A stretch of DNA of 64,000 nucleotides, from NCBI GenBank assembly GCA_013138975.1, contig WTBR01000106.1, positions 1 to 64,000 of the forward strand. The letters run 5' to 3'. A model generated the notes under the pieces. The model ran no database searches and was not told where the DNA came from. It saw nothing but the letters and a program-made list of their open reading frames with translations. Both the position numbers and the translations under genes were made by a program. Of the stretch, positions 1 through 8,786 are shown one piece after another. This DNA is from Bacteroidales bacterium. GTDB lineage: Bacteria > Bacteroidota > Bacteroidia > Bacteroidales > UBA12077. Each line of letters begins with the position of its first letter. Positions within the stretch are counted from its first letter, which is position 1.

Positions 1-499
1 TCGAATCGATTTGATTTAGAATACTTTTTATTAAAAACATACTAGCTTTCTTTGATTTTAATCCAGAAAGTTTATTCTTTAAACTAGCTCTAATATTAAT
101 CATTTGTTCTAAGGTCTGACTTATATCTTTACTTTCTTCAATCTTCTTATCACATGGAATCCATAGTTTTGGAGATTGACTAATGCCATATTGTGCTATT
201 ATCTTGGCATCTGCTTTGTCTGTTTTATTTCGTTTTAATTGCATTTGAGCAAATCGTTTGATACTTAAAGGATTTACTACGGAAACATCAATGTTGTTTT
301 TGTGTAAAAATGTAGCCAACTGTAGATGGTAAATGCCAGTAACTTCCATTACGCATAAACACAAAGGCTTTAGTGTTTTTTTAAAATTTTTAAATCCACT
401 TAATTTATTTTCAAATACTAAGTGTTTACTGTCTTGTGAGAATACATCAAATGTGTCTTTCGAAACATCAATACCCCAAATACCTGCATACTCTTTCAT
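1..499 (-). CDS. IS110-family transposase (DEDD recombinase), partial, C-terminus beyond window
   Basis: The minus strand is open from an ATG at 497-499 to the window edge, about 166 residues. The N-terminus reads MKEYAGIWGIDVSKDTFDVF, with the GIDVSK signature of IS110 transposases. It is followed by the VMEVTG block and a KTDKADAKIIAQYG block. These supply the D, E, D, D acidic residues of the RuvC-like N-terminal domain. The C-terminal serine-containing domain lies outside the window. IS110 transposases move DNA with a structured bridge RNA (known for the family). The gene's upstream non-coding end lies at 500 to about 700 and it has landed in a permease gene. Whether the element is active cannot be judged from half a gene; no stop or frameshift is visible in the part present. 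Confidence 0.9.
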   Translation of the reverse strand, partial: MKEYAGIWGIDVSKDTFDVFSQDSKHLVFENKLSGFKNFKKTLKPLCLCVMEVTGIYHLQLATFLHKNNIDVSVVNPLSIKRFAQMQLKRNKTDKADAKIIAQYGISQSPKLWIPCDKKIEESKDISQTLEQMINIRASLKNKLSGLKSKKASMFLIKSILNQIDS

Positions 500-690
500 A
501 GCTTCTTGTTTTATGCAAAGAACTTAAATATTTTATTCACCAACCTATAAACAGGCTTTGTGCCCAATGAATTGTTCGAATTTTAATAAATGAAAAGAGG
601 GGATTATCAATTAAATCGAGATCGTTGTCTCATTGGTATAAAAAACCTTATTCCTCTTTTTGTCCTTGCTTTTTTTATAAAAATACAATA
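500..690 (-). ncRNA. IS110 left end, candidate bridge RNA region
   Basis: This is the roughly 190-base non-coding stretch between the transposase start and the broken permease. In IS110 elements the bridge RNA is encoded in this position and orientation (established for IS621 and relatives). Two complementary pairs are visible: AAAAGAGG at 593-600 with CCTCTTTT at 653-660, and CCAATGA at 564-570 with TCATTGG at 630-636. The two pairings cross, so they cannot be simple nested stems; one may reflect guide/target complementarity. The exact left boundary is unresolved, probably between 660 and 705. The RNA assignment is inference from family and position. Confidence 0.45.
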
Positions 691-893
691 AGATGTAAAC
701 TTAGGTTGGTATTAGCTACAAATATCCTTTTGTAGTTTTCATTGTATTTATTAAAACTCAATTCATGCTTAATGTATGAAGCAATAAGTATAAATGAGCT
801 TAATCCAACTGTTAAACCTAAAAGACTTATTATAGTATTAACCTTATATTTTCTAATGTTGCGAAATGTCAGTTTAAAAAAATATTTAATCAT
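675..893 (-). pseudogene. MacB/FtsX-type ABC permease, N-terminal stub disrupted by IS110
   Basis: The first ~64 residues match the N-terminus of Bacteroidota MacB-like permeases: a short cytoplasmic basic stretch (FKLTFRNIRKYK), one membrane helix (about residues 18-40) and the following HELSFNKYNENYKRIF segment. Intact relatives are about 800 residues. Here the frame ends after 72 codons, where the sequence passes into the IS110 left end, so the last 8 or so residues are probably element-encoded. The remainder of the gene should lie on the other side of the element, outside the window. The neighbouring two-component system and the sigma-54-like promoter upstream suggest this was its regulated target. 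Confidence 0.75.
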
Positions 894-935
894 AGTTCTA
901 AAGTAATTAATTTTTGTTTTACATTTATAAATAAA

Positions 936-950
936 ACAAGTTTTTTGCCA
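936..950 (-). promoter_or_regulatory. sigma-54-like -24/-12 promoter of the broken permease
   Basis: On the minus strand the sequence is TGGCAAAAAACTTGT, matching the -24/-12 consensus TGGCAC-N5-TTGC with correct spacing and two deviations (A for C in the -24 block, T for C in the -12 block). It lies 43 bases upstream of the permease ATG. The adjacent divergent gene encodes a sigma-54 activator, which supports the call. Experimental start sites are unknown. Confidence 0.55.
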
Positions 951-1016
951 AAAACTATATATCTCTTATTTTGTGGCACTTAATCAATTTTTCTGTTTTG
1001 GTAAAATTGATTTCAC

Positions 1017-1031
1017 GTCTAATTATTAGAC
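1017..1031. promoter_or_regulatory. perfect inverted repeat, candidate enhancer site for the NtrC-type regulator
   Basis: GTCTAAT-T-ATTAGAC is a perfect 7+1+7 inverted repeat, flanked by a wider ACGTCT (1015-1020) / AGACGT (1035-1040) pair. It lies about 67 bases upstream of the sigma-54-like element at 936-950 and 40 bases before the regulator start. That is a plausible place for an upstream activator site that would also allow autoregulation. Inference from position only. Confidence 0.45.
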
Positions 1032-1070
1032 ACGAGACGTATATATTTTAGGCACCCTCTTAGAATTATT

Positions 1071-2417
1071 ATGATAAAAAAGAATAAAATATTAGTTGTT
1101 GATGACGATAAGCAAGTGCTAAAAACACTTGAGTTTTTACTTGAAACAGAATACGAGCAAGTCACAACCTTAAATAACCCAAACTTAATTCCAACAGAAT
1201 TACGATCTGAAAAATTTGATGTGATTTTGCTGGACATGAATTTTAGCAAAGGTCAAAACACCGGGAATGAAGGATTTTATTGGCTAAATCGAATTTTAAA
1301 AGCAGATTCGGATGCAATTGTTATTTTAATAACTGCCTATGGCGATGTAGAATTAGCGGTTCGAGCTATTCAAGATGGTGCCACAGACTTTATTCTTAAA
1401 CCTTTTGATAATGATAAATTACTAGCAACCATAAACGCTGCCATAAAATTAAGGCATTCTAAAATTCAAATTAAAAATCTTAAACAAACTCAAGAGGTCA
1501 TAACAAAGGATCTGGAAAAACAACATTTATTGATTAAAGGAACTTCTCCAGCCATGGAGAAAATATATTCGGCTATAAAAAAAGTAGCAAAAACAGATGC
1601 AAACATTCTAATTTTAGGTGAAAACGGAACTGGAAAAGAAATAATAGCGCGCGAAATTCATCGTTTGTCGGCACGCTCAAACAAATCGTTTATTCATATT
1701 GATTTGGGAGCAATAAGTGAAAATCTTTTTGAAAGCGAACTTTTCGGACACAAAAGAGGAGCTTTTACCGATGCTAAGGAGGATAGAACAGGAAGGTTTG
1801 AAATTGCAAATGCTGGAACACTCTTTCTCGACGAAATTGGAAATATCCGTCTCCCACTGCAAGCTAAACTACTTACTACAATTCAAAACAAAGAAGTAAT
1901 TCCTTTAGGATCAAATTCTTCAGTATCTATCGATGTACGCCTTATTAGTGCAACAAATAAATCGATTGAGAACATGATTCAGGATAATCTCTTTCGAGAG
2001 GATTTGTTCTATAGAATAAATACTATAATTATTGAACTTCCTCCATTGAGAGAGCGTGGTAATGATGTAATATTATTCGCTGACAAATTTTTAAGTCTTT
2101 TCTCAAGAAAATATGATCTGCTTAATTTAAAATTCGATAAAAACGCATACGATCAATTACTGAATTATAATTGGCCAGGGAATGTGCGGGAGCTGCAACA
2201 CACTATAGAAAAAGCAGTTATCATGTGCGATTCAGATATTATTAGCCCAAAGGATTTAATTTCAAACAATGATGAACCACAAAAACTTGATGATATTGAA
2301 AGAATCGCAATAATAAGAGCTCTTAACAATAACAATGGGGTGTTGACTTTTGCAGCAAAAGAACTGGGAATAGCTCGACAAACCATGTACAATAAAATGA
2401 AAAAATATGGCTTATAA
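1071..2417 (+). CDS. sigma-54-dependent response regulator, NtrC family
   Basis: 448 residues in the order receiver, AAA+ and Fis-type HTH. The receiver (1-125) has the acidic pair near D11-D13, the phospho-acceptor D55 in VILLDMN and K110. The central ATPase has Walker A GENGTGKE (183-190), Walker B LFLDEIG (251-257) and the sigma-54 contact loop GAFTDA (230-235). The sixth-position-but-one D replaces the canonical G, a variant I believe is common in Bacteroidota. The C-terminal helix-turn-helix is at about 415-448 (AAKELGIARQTMYNKMKKYG). It overlaps the following kinase by 11 bases, so the two are a co-translated pair. The divergent permease stub with a sigma-54-like promoter is its probable target. 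Confidence 0.93.
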   Translation: MIKKNKILVVDDDKQVLKTLEFLLETEYEQVTTLNNPNLIPTELRSEKFDVILLDMNFSKGQNTGNEGFYWLNRILKADSDAIVILITAYGDVELAVRAIQDGATDFILKPFDNDKLLATINAAIKLRHSKIQIKNLKQTQEVITKDLEKQHLLIKGTSPAMEKIYSAIKKVAKTDANILILGENGTGKEIIAREIHRLSARSNKSFIHIDLGAISENLFESELFGHKRGAFTDAKEDRTGRFEIANAGTLFLDEIGNIRLPLQAKLLTTIQNKEVIPLGSNSSVSIDVRLISATNKSIENMIQDNLFREDLFYRINTIIIELPPLRERGNDVILFADKFLSLFSRKYDLLNLKFDKNAYDQLLNYNWPGNVRELQHTIEKAVIMCDSDIISPKDLISNNDEPQKLDDIERIAIIRALNNNNGVLTFAAKELGIARQTMYNKMKKYGL

Positions 2418-3765
2418 TAAATTTTCAATAGATATTATTTCCCGGGTATTACTAATTGTTGCAAACTGCTATTTTCTGGTTACAGAATATGTATTGGGAG
2501 ATTACTTTATTACTATCATAAATTTAGCTATTCTTCTGTTTTTACAAACTATATTTCTAATCCGATATTTACGAAGAATCAATCTTCAAACCATTGAATA
2601 TTTCGATTTAATAAGAAATAAAGAGTCGGGTTTTAGATTAAAAAACACTACAGACAAAAACAGCTTTTCACAATTACGAAAGCAATTCAACGATACAAAT
2701 CAAATTATTCAGGATATCAGAATTGAAAAGGAAATTCAGACAAATTATTTGAATCACCTTGTAAACTACATAAATGTAGGTCTTTTCTCTTTTGACGAAA
2801 ACGAAAAAATTCAATTCATTAATCCCGAAGCTAAGAGGATTCTTGGAACTGAGAATATATTTAAACTCGATGACCTAAATCCTTTAAATAAAGATTTTGC
2901 CGATTTTTTAAGGCATATTAAGCCCGGAGAATCGGAAGTAATCGAAATTTCTGAACCTGCAATAAAACAAAAACTATCTGTTAATTGTGGATTGCTAATT
3001 TTAAATGGTTCCGAGATAAAACTAGTTTCTTTTCAAGATATCGACAAACATCTTTATAAAAACGAAATAGAATCGTGGAATAAACTTATAAGAATTTTAA
3101 ATCATGAGATAATGAATTCCATTACTCCTATCACTTCATTATCAAAAACCTTGAAAAAATATTTTTATGATGGTGAGTCAATAAAATCTCCTGAAAAAAT
3201 TCCGTCTGCATCAATTAACAGAACTGTTGAAGGCCTTGAAATTATTGAAGAAAGAGGGATAGGGCTAATTAATTTTGTAAATAATTACAGAAAGTTGTCT
3301 TCCTTACCAAAGCCAAATAAAACAGAAATCGATATTCATAAATTATTAGTGCAAACAAAAAGTCTTTTCGCTGAAGAAATTGAAGGTAATAACATTGATA
3401 TTAAAATTGAGGTAAAACCTAAGGATTTAGTTTTGAATGCAGATAAAGAACAAATTTCTCAAGTTCTAATAAACCTAGTGAAGAATAGTTTACAGGCACT
3501 TCAAAATAAAAAAGAAGGTAAAATAAGTCTTTTTACTACTAAACAAGATGATAAAATATCTATTGCAATAAAAGATAATGGAAAAGGAATCCCGGATGAC
3601 ATTATAAATGATATTTTCATTCCTTTTTATACCACTTCAGAAACAGGTTCAGGTATAGGTCTAAGCATTTCTAAACAAATTATGAAGTTGCATGATGGAA
3701 CTATTTCTGTTTCTTCAGTTCCTGATAAATCGACTGAGTTTACGCTTGTGTTTAATAGTCAGTAA
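2407..3765 (+). CDS. sensor histidine kinase (NtrB-like), partner of the upstream regulator
   Basis: 452 residues. There are two hydrophobic helices at about 8-30 and 33-54, a PAS-like sensing segment at about 112-215, an H-box with phospho-acceptor His233 (RILNHEIMNSITPI), an N-box NLVKNSLQAL, a G1 motif DNGKGIPDD and a G2 motif GSGIGLSIS. It autophosphorylates and passes phosphate to the regulator (family knowledge). The short periplasmic loop suggests it senses a membrane or envelope state. The start codon lies inside the end of the regulator gene, indicating translational coupling. In Bacteroidota such pairs often sit beside MacB-like exporters, as here. Confidence 0.92.
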   Translation: MAYNKFSIDIISRVLLIVANCYFLVTEYVLGDYFITIINLAILLFLQTIFLIRYLRRINLQTIEYFDLIRNKESGFRLKNTTDKNSFSQLRKQFNDTNQIIQDIRIEKEIQTNYLNHLVNYINVGLFSFDENEKIQFINPEAKRILGTENIFKLDDLNPLNKDFADFLRHIKPGESEVIEISEPAIKQKLSVNCGLLILNGSEIKLVSFQDIDKHLYKNEIESWNKLIRILNHEIMNSITPITSLSKTLKKYFYDGESIKSPEKIPSASINRTVEGLEIIEERGIGLINFVNNYRKLSSLPKPNKTEIDIHKLLVQTKSLFAEEIEGNNIDIKIEVKPKDLVLNADKEQISQVLINLVKNSLQALQNKKEGKISLFTTKQDDKISIAIKDNGKGIPDDIINDIFIPFYTTSETGSGIGLSISKQIMKLHDGTISVSSVPDKSTEFTLVFNSQ

Positions 3766-3780
3766 TGAGCTTCTAAAAAA

Positions 3781-4446
3781 TTATAAATTATCTGAAAAAT
3801 CAAACATTAGATGATATAATTTAATCTTTGATTTATTATTGGAAGTATGTTTAGAACTATAATGAAATTCAAATTCAGGAATAAAATATTCTTTAGTAAC
3901 TTTTGAATCTATATTAATATTTTTGAATTCACTTTTCAATAGAAAATTTATGTCACTTATATTTGAATGAATATCCATTTGCTCTACTACAAAACCAATC
4001 ATTGCATTTGTTTTGAAGTAAGAAGTATATTTTTCGGTAACAAATCTATTAATGCCATTTTTAATGTATTCCGCATTGAGCCCTGATGTCCCTCTTTTAG
4101 CTCTATTATCTAATCTTTTGCATTCAATAATATAATAGGCTTCGTCATTAATAAAAGGGTTGATTGGTATAATTCTAATATCCACTCTACCAGTACTTTT
4201 ATCTTCACTTGTTTCTCGATCAAATAAATAATTTTCAATACCGGTTGTTTTTTTAATGGTTTCATTCTTTAGATATTTCAATAGAAGAATATCTCGTATA
4301 CCATTTTCATCATTCAGCGGTATGTTTTCGTTATTGGATTTCATCAACTTATAACAAAGCGTAATCTTTGAAAGGATTTCTTCAAATTCTTTGTTATATA
4401 TAGTGTCATTAAAGAAATACCCTGACGCATTTAACTCTGTCTCCAT
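3781..4446 (-). CDS. PD-(D/E)XK nuclease-like protein, partner of a DNA methyltransferase
   Basis: 221 residues, no signal or membrane segment. A motif typical of PD-(D/E)XK nucleases is visible: D89 in GRVDIRI, then E108 and K110 in YYIIECKRL. The upstream half is helical (EILSKITLCYKLM, IRDILLLKYLKN). Its ATG overlaps the stop of the methyltransferase in a TAATG arrangement, so the two are translated together. That makes it the probable cleavage subunit of a restriction-modification module. No database family is recognised with certainty, and the nuclease call rests on three motif residues plus context. A terminator for the pair is not obvious. The convergent kinase gene ends 15 bases away. 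Confidence 0.6.
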   Translation of the reverse strand: METELNASGYFFNDTIYNKEFEEILSKITLCYKLMKSNNENIPLNDENGIRDILLLKYLKNETIKKTTGIENYLFDRETSEDKSTGRVDIRIIPINPFINDEAYYIIECKRLDNRAKRGTSGLNAEYIKNGINRFVTEKYTSYFKTNAMIGFVVEQMDIHSNISDINFLLKSEFKNINIDSKVTKEYFIPEFEFHYSSKHTSNNKSKIKLYHLMFDFSDNL

Positions 4447-7400
4447 TACTTACCACTCCTTCCTGCTTTGAGTATTGCGTCCATAAACTCCTCCACATCA
4501 AGATATCCTATGGCTTTGTGCCAAAGTCGTTTTTCGTTTGGCTTAAACAGATAAAAATATTCTTTTTCAAAACCTCTTAAATCCTTCTGTACAAATAGTT
4601 TGTCGGTTACTTTTTCAGAAGTCAATTTTAGTATTGTAGGCAAAATTCCATCTTTGCTTTTATCAATCCAGACAATATCATTACTATTCTCTAATGTATT
4701 AGGCACAACCTTAAAAAACATTCCCACAATCTGTTTTGAATGCCAAATCTCAACTATAAACTTCTGATTGTTATTATCGATATTCTTCTTAAAACGGGCT
4801 ATAAAAAGCTCTGCATAATCTTCCAATATTTTGTCATTTAATAACATTGGATGGAAGAGTTTTTCAGAACCATCATGATCCATTTGTATCGGGATAACAT
4901 AATCATTAGCATAATTAATTAATGATTTTTCTGATTCTGAAATATTAAAAATTTCAAAAATACTATCATCCAGCTCTGATATTTTAATGTCAATTTTAGA
5001 TCGTATTTCATTTGAATTAACGTTGTTCTTACTTGTATAATATATCCCTTCAAGCTCATTTATTGCATTAAACTGTTTTTCAATGTTTAAGTTAAACATA
5101 TAAGGAATAGTCCATTTTTCATCATCATGTGATTCTTCTCGCTCTATACCAATAGACGAAAAGGTTTGAAGAGCATAATATGCAAAAAAAGAAGAGTTTA
5201 ATATAGCAGACATTACTTTAAGTCCATTAATATCCTTTTTATTTACCGCTTTTATACTTGTCAACGAGCTCCGATATACTACATCAATATTTGAAACTGC
5301 CGAGACAGATTTAAACTTATTAGAAATACCTCCAGTAATTAATAGCATTGGGGCTTTAAATAGAATTTCTTTTCTTGGGCGATGTGCTATTGAAAGATCC
5401 CACCTGCTATTAATGTCTTCATTTATCCAATAAGGCTTAATATCTTTTCTCGTATTTAGATAAGGTAACCCTTTCAAATGAGTAGAATCATTTTCATCTC
5501 CCCCACCAATCATTACACCTTGACCTTTAATAAACCTATCTGTGTCCTGTAGCTCTTTCTCAATAGAGGAATATTTTGATTTCAATCTAAGTAATAGATT
5601 AAAATCAAAATACGTTCCATAAACTAAAGTTTTCCACAACCAATCATATTCTAACAATTTTATCTGCGCTACTTTTTTAAAATCACTTCTATTCAAAGAG
5701 AATATTTTGAACATTGAAAAAAAACGGCTAGGCTTAAGTGTAATATGGTCAATAATATTGTTAACTATATTTTCCTTTTTACATGGTTTATAAAACAATA
5801 TTGCTGCTGGAGCAACAGATGGATCACTTGAATTATTAAATATTTGATGTCTAACTGGAGCTAGCTCAAATACCTTTTCTAATAAATAGTTGTTTAAAAA
5901 GTATTTCCTGAAATCTTTCCCATTAAGATTATATAAAACCTTACTAGTAACAATAAATGAAACTTTTTGCAACAAATGAAAATCACTTATCCGCAATAAA
6001 AAGGCTTGTGCAATTTCACTATTACTTATTTTAATTTGATAATCTTGCAAAGGGATTTCTTTTTTCTCTCTTTTCTTTCTTTCATTAATATATTTCAAAA
6101 ACAAAGGCTCCTTTTCTCCTTTACCTCTCTTCCATGGTGGATTCCCTAATATAAAATGAAATTGAATCTCATTAAGAATACTATTAAACTCATGATCCAT
6201 ATTAAAAAAATCAGCCTCAAAAAAGTTAGTATTTAATAACTTGGGGAATCTGAAATTTTCTACACTAGCCGGTTTTTGATAATCTAAAAGTGTTAATTGA
6301 ATTGAAAAAATTGCAACTTGAATTGCAGATATGTTTTTATCTACACCGTAAATATTATTTACTGCTAAACTTTTAATTGTCTCTTTAAATTCCTCAGAGT
6401 CTTCTTTAACATCTGGATTTAATTCAATAAACCGTTCAATAATTTTACGAAGTGTTTCCACCAAGAAAATTCCCGAACCACAGGCAGGATCAAGAACTTT
6501 ACAATTGTATTTAGTAAGGTTCTTAGTTAAATAATTCTCGACGGTTTCTTTTAGTATATAATCAACCAAGAATAGAGGAGTATAATAAGCTCCTTCCTTT
6601 TCTTGGTTCTTTTCTCCAATAAAGGATTCATAAACATTACTTATAAACTCAATTGGTATTATTGAAAAATCATATAACTTAAAAAGTGATTGTTGCCCGC
6701 TACCAAGGTCATCTTCATTTAAAAGACTAATGATTACATTAAAACAATCTGGAGTTAATAGGTCATAATTTTTACTATCCAATAAGAACATATCTCCGTT
6801 GAACTTATCTTCCAAGTATTTAAAAAAGCCTATAGCTTGTTTTCTTTTTGAAAGTATCGAACAAAAATCTGCATTTGACCAATACTTGTTTTCTCCATTG
6901 TATCCAATTTTAACTTTTCTGTCAATTAAATACCTTACAAAAATTACCTTGCCGATAAGGGCATTTACAATTTGCTGCTCAAGACCGTCATTATTTAATA
7001 ATAAACTTGCAGCTTTAATGTTTTTCAGTAAATGATAATCAACTCTATTTGTATATGATAAGTCAGTTTGATATTTCTCCCAAACTTTACCCGTAACTAT
7101 TTCAAAATAGTTAAAATCATTAAGGATTTCCTTATCTCCTAAAAATGACAACGTAGCCTCGTCATTTATATATTTAAATCCATTGAAAATCTCAACTTCA
7201 TTGTCTTCTGCAATTATGATTATTGGAGATTCATTAAAGTTCCAAATTGCTTTATGAATACTTTCAATATTTTGAGGACTTTCATAAAATAATATTAATG
7301 GCTTACTATCAAAACAAAAGAAAGCATCAGGTTTTAATTTATTCGCAATTAATCGTTCTATTCGATTGGAAAACATACAAGCTTGTTGCCATTTATTTTC

Positions 7401-7469
7401 AGATGTAATAAATAATCCATTATCCTTATGGATACCAATATTATTAAATATTTCAAGAAGATTTTTCAT
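4446..7469 (-). CDS. adenine-specific DNA methyltransferase of a type II (IIG-like) restriction-modification system
   Basis: 1007 residues. It shows an SAM-binding motif I (LDPACGSG, 326-333), preceded by the GAYYTP block (293-298) typical of N6-adenine methylases, and catalytic motif IV NPPW (443-446). A long C-terminal half (about 600-1007) would hold target recognition. The first 120 residues (KPDAFFCFDSKPLILFYE, then IIIIAEDNEVEIF) resemble the nuclease-like N-domain of type IIG/HsdR proteins. I do not see the E-x-K pair that would make it catalytic. Cleavage may instead reside in the overlapping downstream gene. It methylates host DNA at an unknown recognition site and, with its partner, would restrict incoming DNA. 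Confidence 0.85.
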   Translation of the reverse strand: MKNLLEIFNNIGIHKDNGLFITSENKWQQACMFSNRIERLIANKLKPDAFFCFDSKPLILFYESPQNIESIHKAIWNFNESPIIIIAEDNEVEIFNGFKYINDEATLSFLGDKEILNDFNYFEIVTGKVWEKYQTDLSYTNRVDYHLLKNIKAASLLLNNDGLEQQIVNALIGKVIFVRYLIDRKVKIGYNGENKYWSNADFCSILSKRKQAIGFFKYLEDKFNGDMFLLDSKNYDLLTPDCFNVIISLLNEDDLGSGQQSLFKLYDFSIIPIEFISNVYESFIGEKNQEKEGAYYTPLFLVDYILKETVENYLTKNLTKYNCKVLDPACGSGIFLVETLRKIIERFIELNPDVKEDSEEFKETIKSLAVNNIYGVDKNISAIQVAIFSIQLTLLDYQKPASVENFRFPKLLNTNFFEADFFNMDHEFNSILNEIQFHFILGNPPWKRGKGEKEPLFLKYINERKKREKKEIPLQDYQIKISNSEIAQAFLLRISDFHLLQKVSFIVTSKVLYNLNGKDFRKYFLNNYLLEKVFELAPVRHQIFNNSSDPSVAPAAILFYKPCKKENIVNNIIDHITLKPSRFFSMFKIFSLNRSDFKKVAQIKLLEYDWLWKTLVYGTYFDFNLLLRLKSKYSSIEKELQDTDRFIKGQGVMIGGGDENDSTHLKGLPYLNTRKDIKPYWINEDINSRWDLSIAHRPRKEILFKAPMLLITGGISNKFKSVSAVSNIDVVYRSSLTSIKAVNKKDINGLKVMSAILNSSFFAYYALQTFSSIGIEREESHDDEKWTIPYMFNLNIEKQFNAINELEGIYYTSKNNVNSNEIRSKIDIKISELDDSIFEIFNISESEKSLINYANDYVIPIQMDHDGSEKLFHPMLLNDKILEDYAELFIARFKKNIDNNNQKFIVEIWHSKQIVGMFFKVVPNTLENSNDIVWIDKSKDGILPTILKLTSEKVTDKLFVQKDLRGFEKEYFYLFKPNEKRLWHKAIGYLDVEEFMDAILKAGRSGK

Positions 7470-7727
7470 ATAATTAAATCTCTTGATTATTATTTTCTAT
7501 TTTCATTGAATTAAAAAATGTCATTTAATCTTATTTATTCTGTTTTTTCCAATTTCAATACTATTTGAACTATTAATTACCTGACGAACACAACACGTAA
7601 ATATATAAATTATTTTAATCTTTGACTAAAAAAGTAATAAACTACTTTTTTGTTTTTCCATCTACTATAACTATGAAAGACACAACACCTGCAACCTTTT
7701 CTGTTTTGAAAAACTGTTTAAAACAAA

Positions 7728-7755
7728 AAATCCGAAGCTTCTCAGCTTCGGATTT
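7728..7755 (-). terminator. Rho-independent terminator after fabH
   Basis: An 11-bp perfect stem (AAATCCGAAGC at 7728-7738 with GCTTCGGATTT at 7745-7755) has a 6-base loop and is followed on the minus strand by a T run. It lies about 20 bases beyond the fabH stop and ends the YceD-rpmF-plsX-fabH transcript. Confidence 0.85.
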
Positions 7756-7775
7756 CCAATAATATATATTTTAAT

Positions 7776-8786
7776 TTATTTCTTTACATCTTTACCGTCA
7801 TATCCCCACTTCACATACATTGCTCCCCAGGTAAATCCAGCTCCAAATGTTGCAAGAATAATATTGTCACCTTTCTTTAATTGGCTTTCCCAATCCCACA
7901 AACAAAGTGGTAAGGTAGCAGCGGTTGTATTACCATACTTTTGGATGTTAATCATAACCTGCTCTTTTCTAATTCCCATTCTTTTAGCAACTGCTTCAAT
8001 AATTCGCATATTTGCCTGATGCGGAACTAACCAAGCTAGTTTCTCAGGTGTAATATCATTTCGTTCCATCAATTCAACCGATACATCGGCCATTTTAGAA
8101 ACTGCCCATTTAAAAACGGGTTGTCCTTCCTGATATATAAAATGCTCTCTTGCGTCTATTGTATCATGAGATGAAGGTTTAACTGATCCTCCTGCTTTTT
8201 GATGCAAATGAACACGTCCTGCTCCATCAGACTGCAAAATAGTATCGGTAATTCCAATATCTTCAGTTGTTGGTTCTAAAAGTACAGCACCTGAACCATC
8301 TCCAAAAATTGGACATGTTGCGCGATCCTGATAATCAACAATTGACGACATTTTTTCAGCACCTACTACAACTACCTTTTTATACATTCCTGTCTCAACA
8401 TATTTTGATGCTGTAGTTAAAGCATATAAAAATCCTGAACATCCTGCATTTAGATCAAAACTGAATGCATTTTTTATTCCAACTTTATCGCTAATAATAT
8501 TTGCTGTAGCAGGAAATTGATGATCAGGTGTTACCGTAGCACAAATTAATAAATCAACTTCTTCCGGAGTTGTATTTGTTTTCTCAAGCAACTGCTGAAC
8601 GGCTTTTGAACCAACAAAGGACGAACCTTCTCCTTCTTCCTTGATAATGTGTCTTTCCTTAATTCCAATTCGTGTCATTATCCACTCATCGGTAGTATCG
8701 ACCATTTTACTTAATTCGTCATTTGTAAGTATATAATCAGGAACATAAGCTCCAATCCCTGTTATTGTTGCTCTTATTTTTGTCAT
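7776..8786 (-). CDS. fabH: 3-oxoacyl-[acyl-carrier-protein] synthase III
   Basis: 336 residues, normal for the family. It condenses acetyl-CoA with malonyl-ACP to start fatty acid synthesis. The thiolase-fold catalytic triad is visible: Cys116 in DLNAGCSGF, His256 in VPHQANMRI and Asn286 in YGNTTAA. The FGDGSGAVLL and FGAGFTWGAM blocks are also present. The start overlaps the plsX stop by 4 bases, showing translational coupling. It is the last gene of the operon, before a clear terminator. Confidence 0.97.
   Translation of the reverse strand: MTKIRATITGIGAYVPDYILTNDELSKMVDTTDEWIMTRIGIKERHIIKEEGEGSSFVGSKAVQQLLEKTNTTPEEVDLLICATVTPDHQFPATANIISDKVGIKNAFSFDLNAGCSGFLYALTTASKYVETGMYKKVVVVGAEKMSSIVDYQDRATCPIFGDGSGAVLLEPTTEDIGITDTILQSDGAGRVHLHQKAGGSVKPSSHDTIDAREHFIYQEGQPVFKWAVSKMADVSVELMERNDITPEKLAWLVPHQANMRIIEAVAKRMGIRKEQVMINIQKYGNTTAATLPLCLWDWESQLKKGDNIILATFGAGFTWGAMYVKWGYDGKDVKK

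Noticed and set aside
984..1000. TGGCAC at 974-979 on the plus strand as a sigma-54 promoter of the regulator gene
   Set aside because: No TTGC-like block follows at the required spacing; only the minus-strand element at 936-950 fits.
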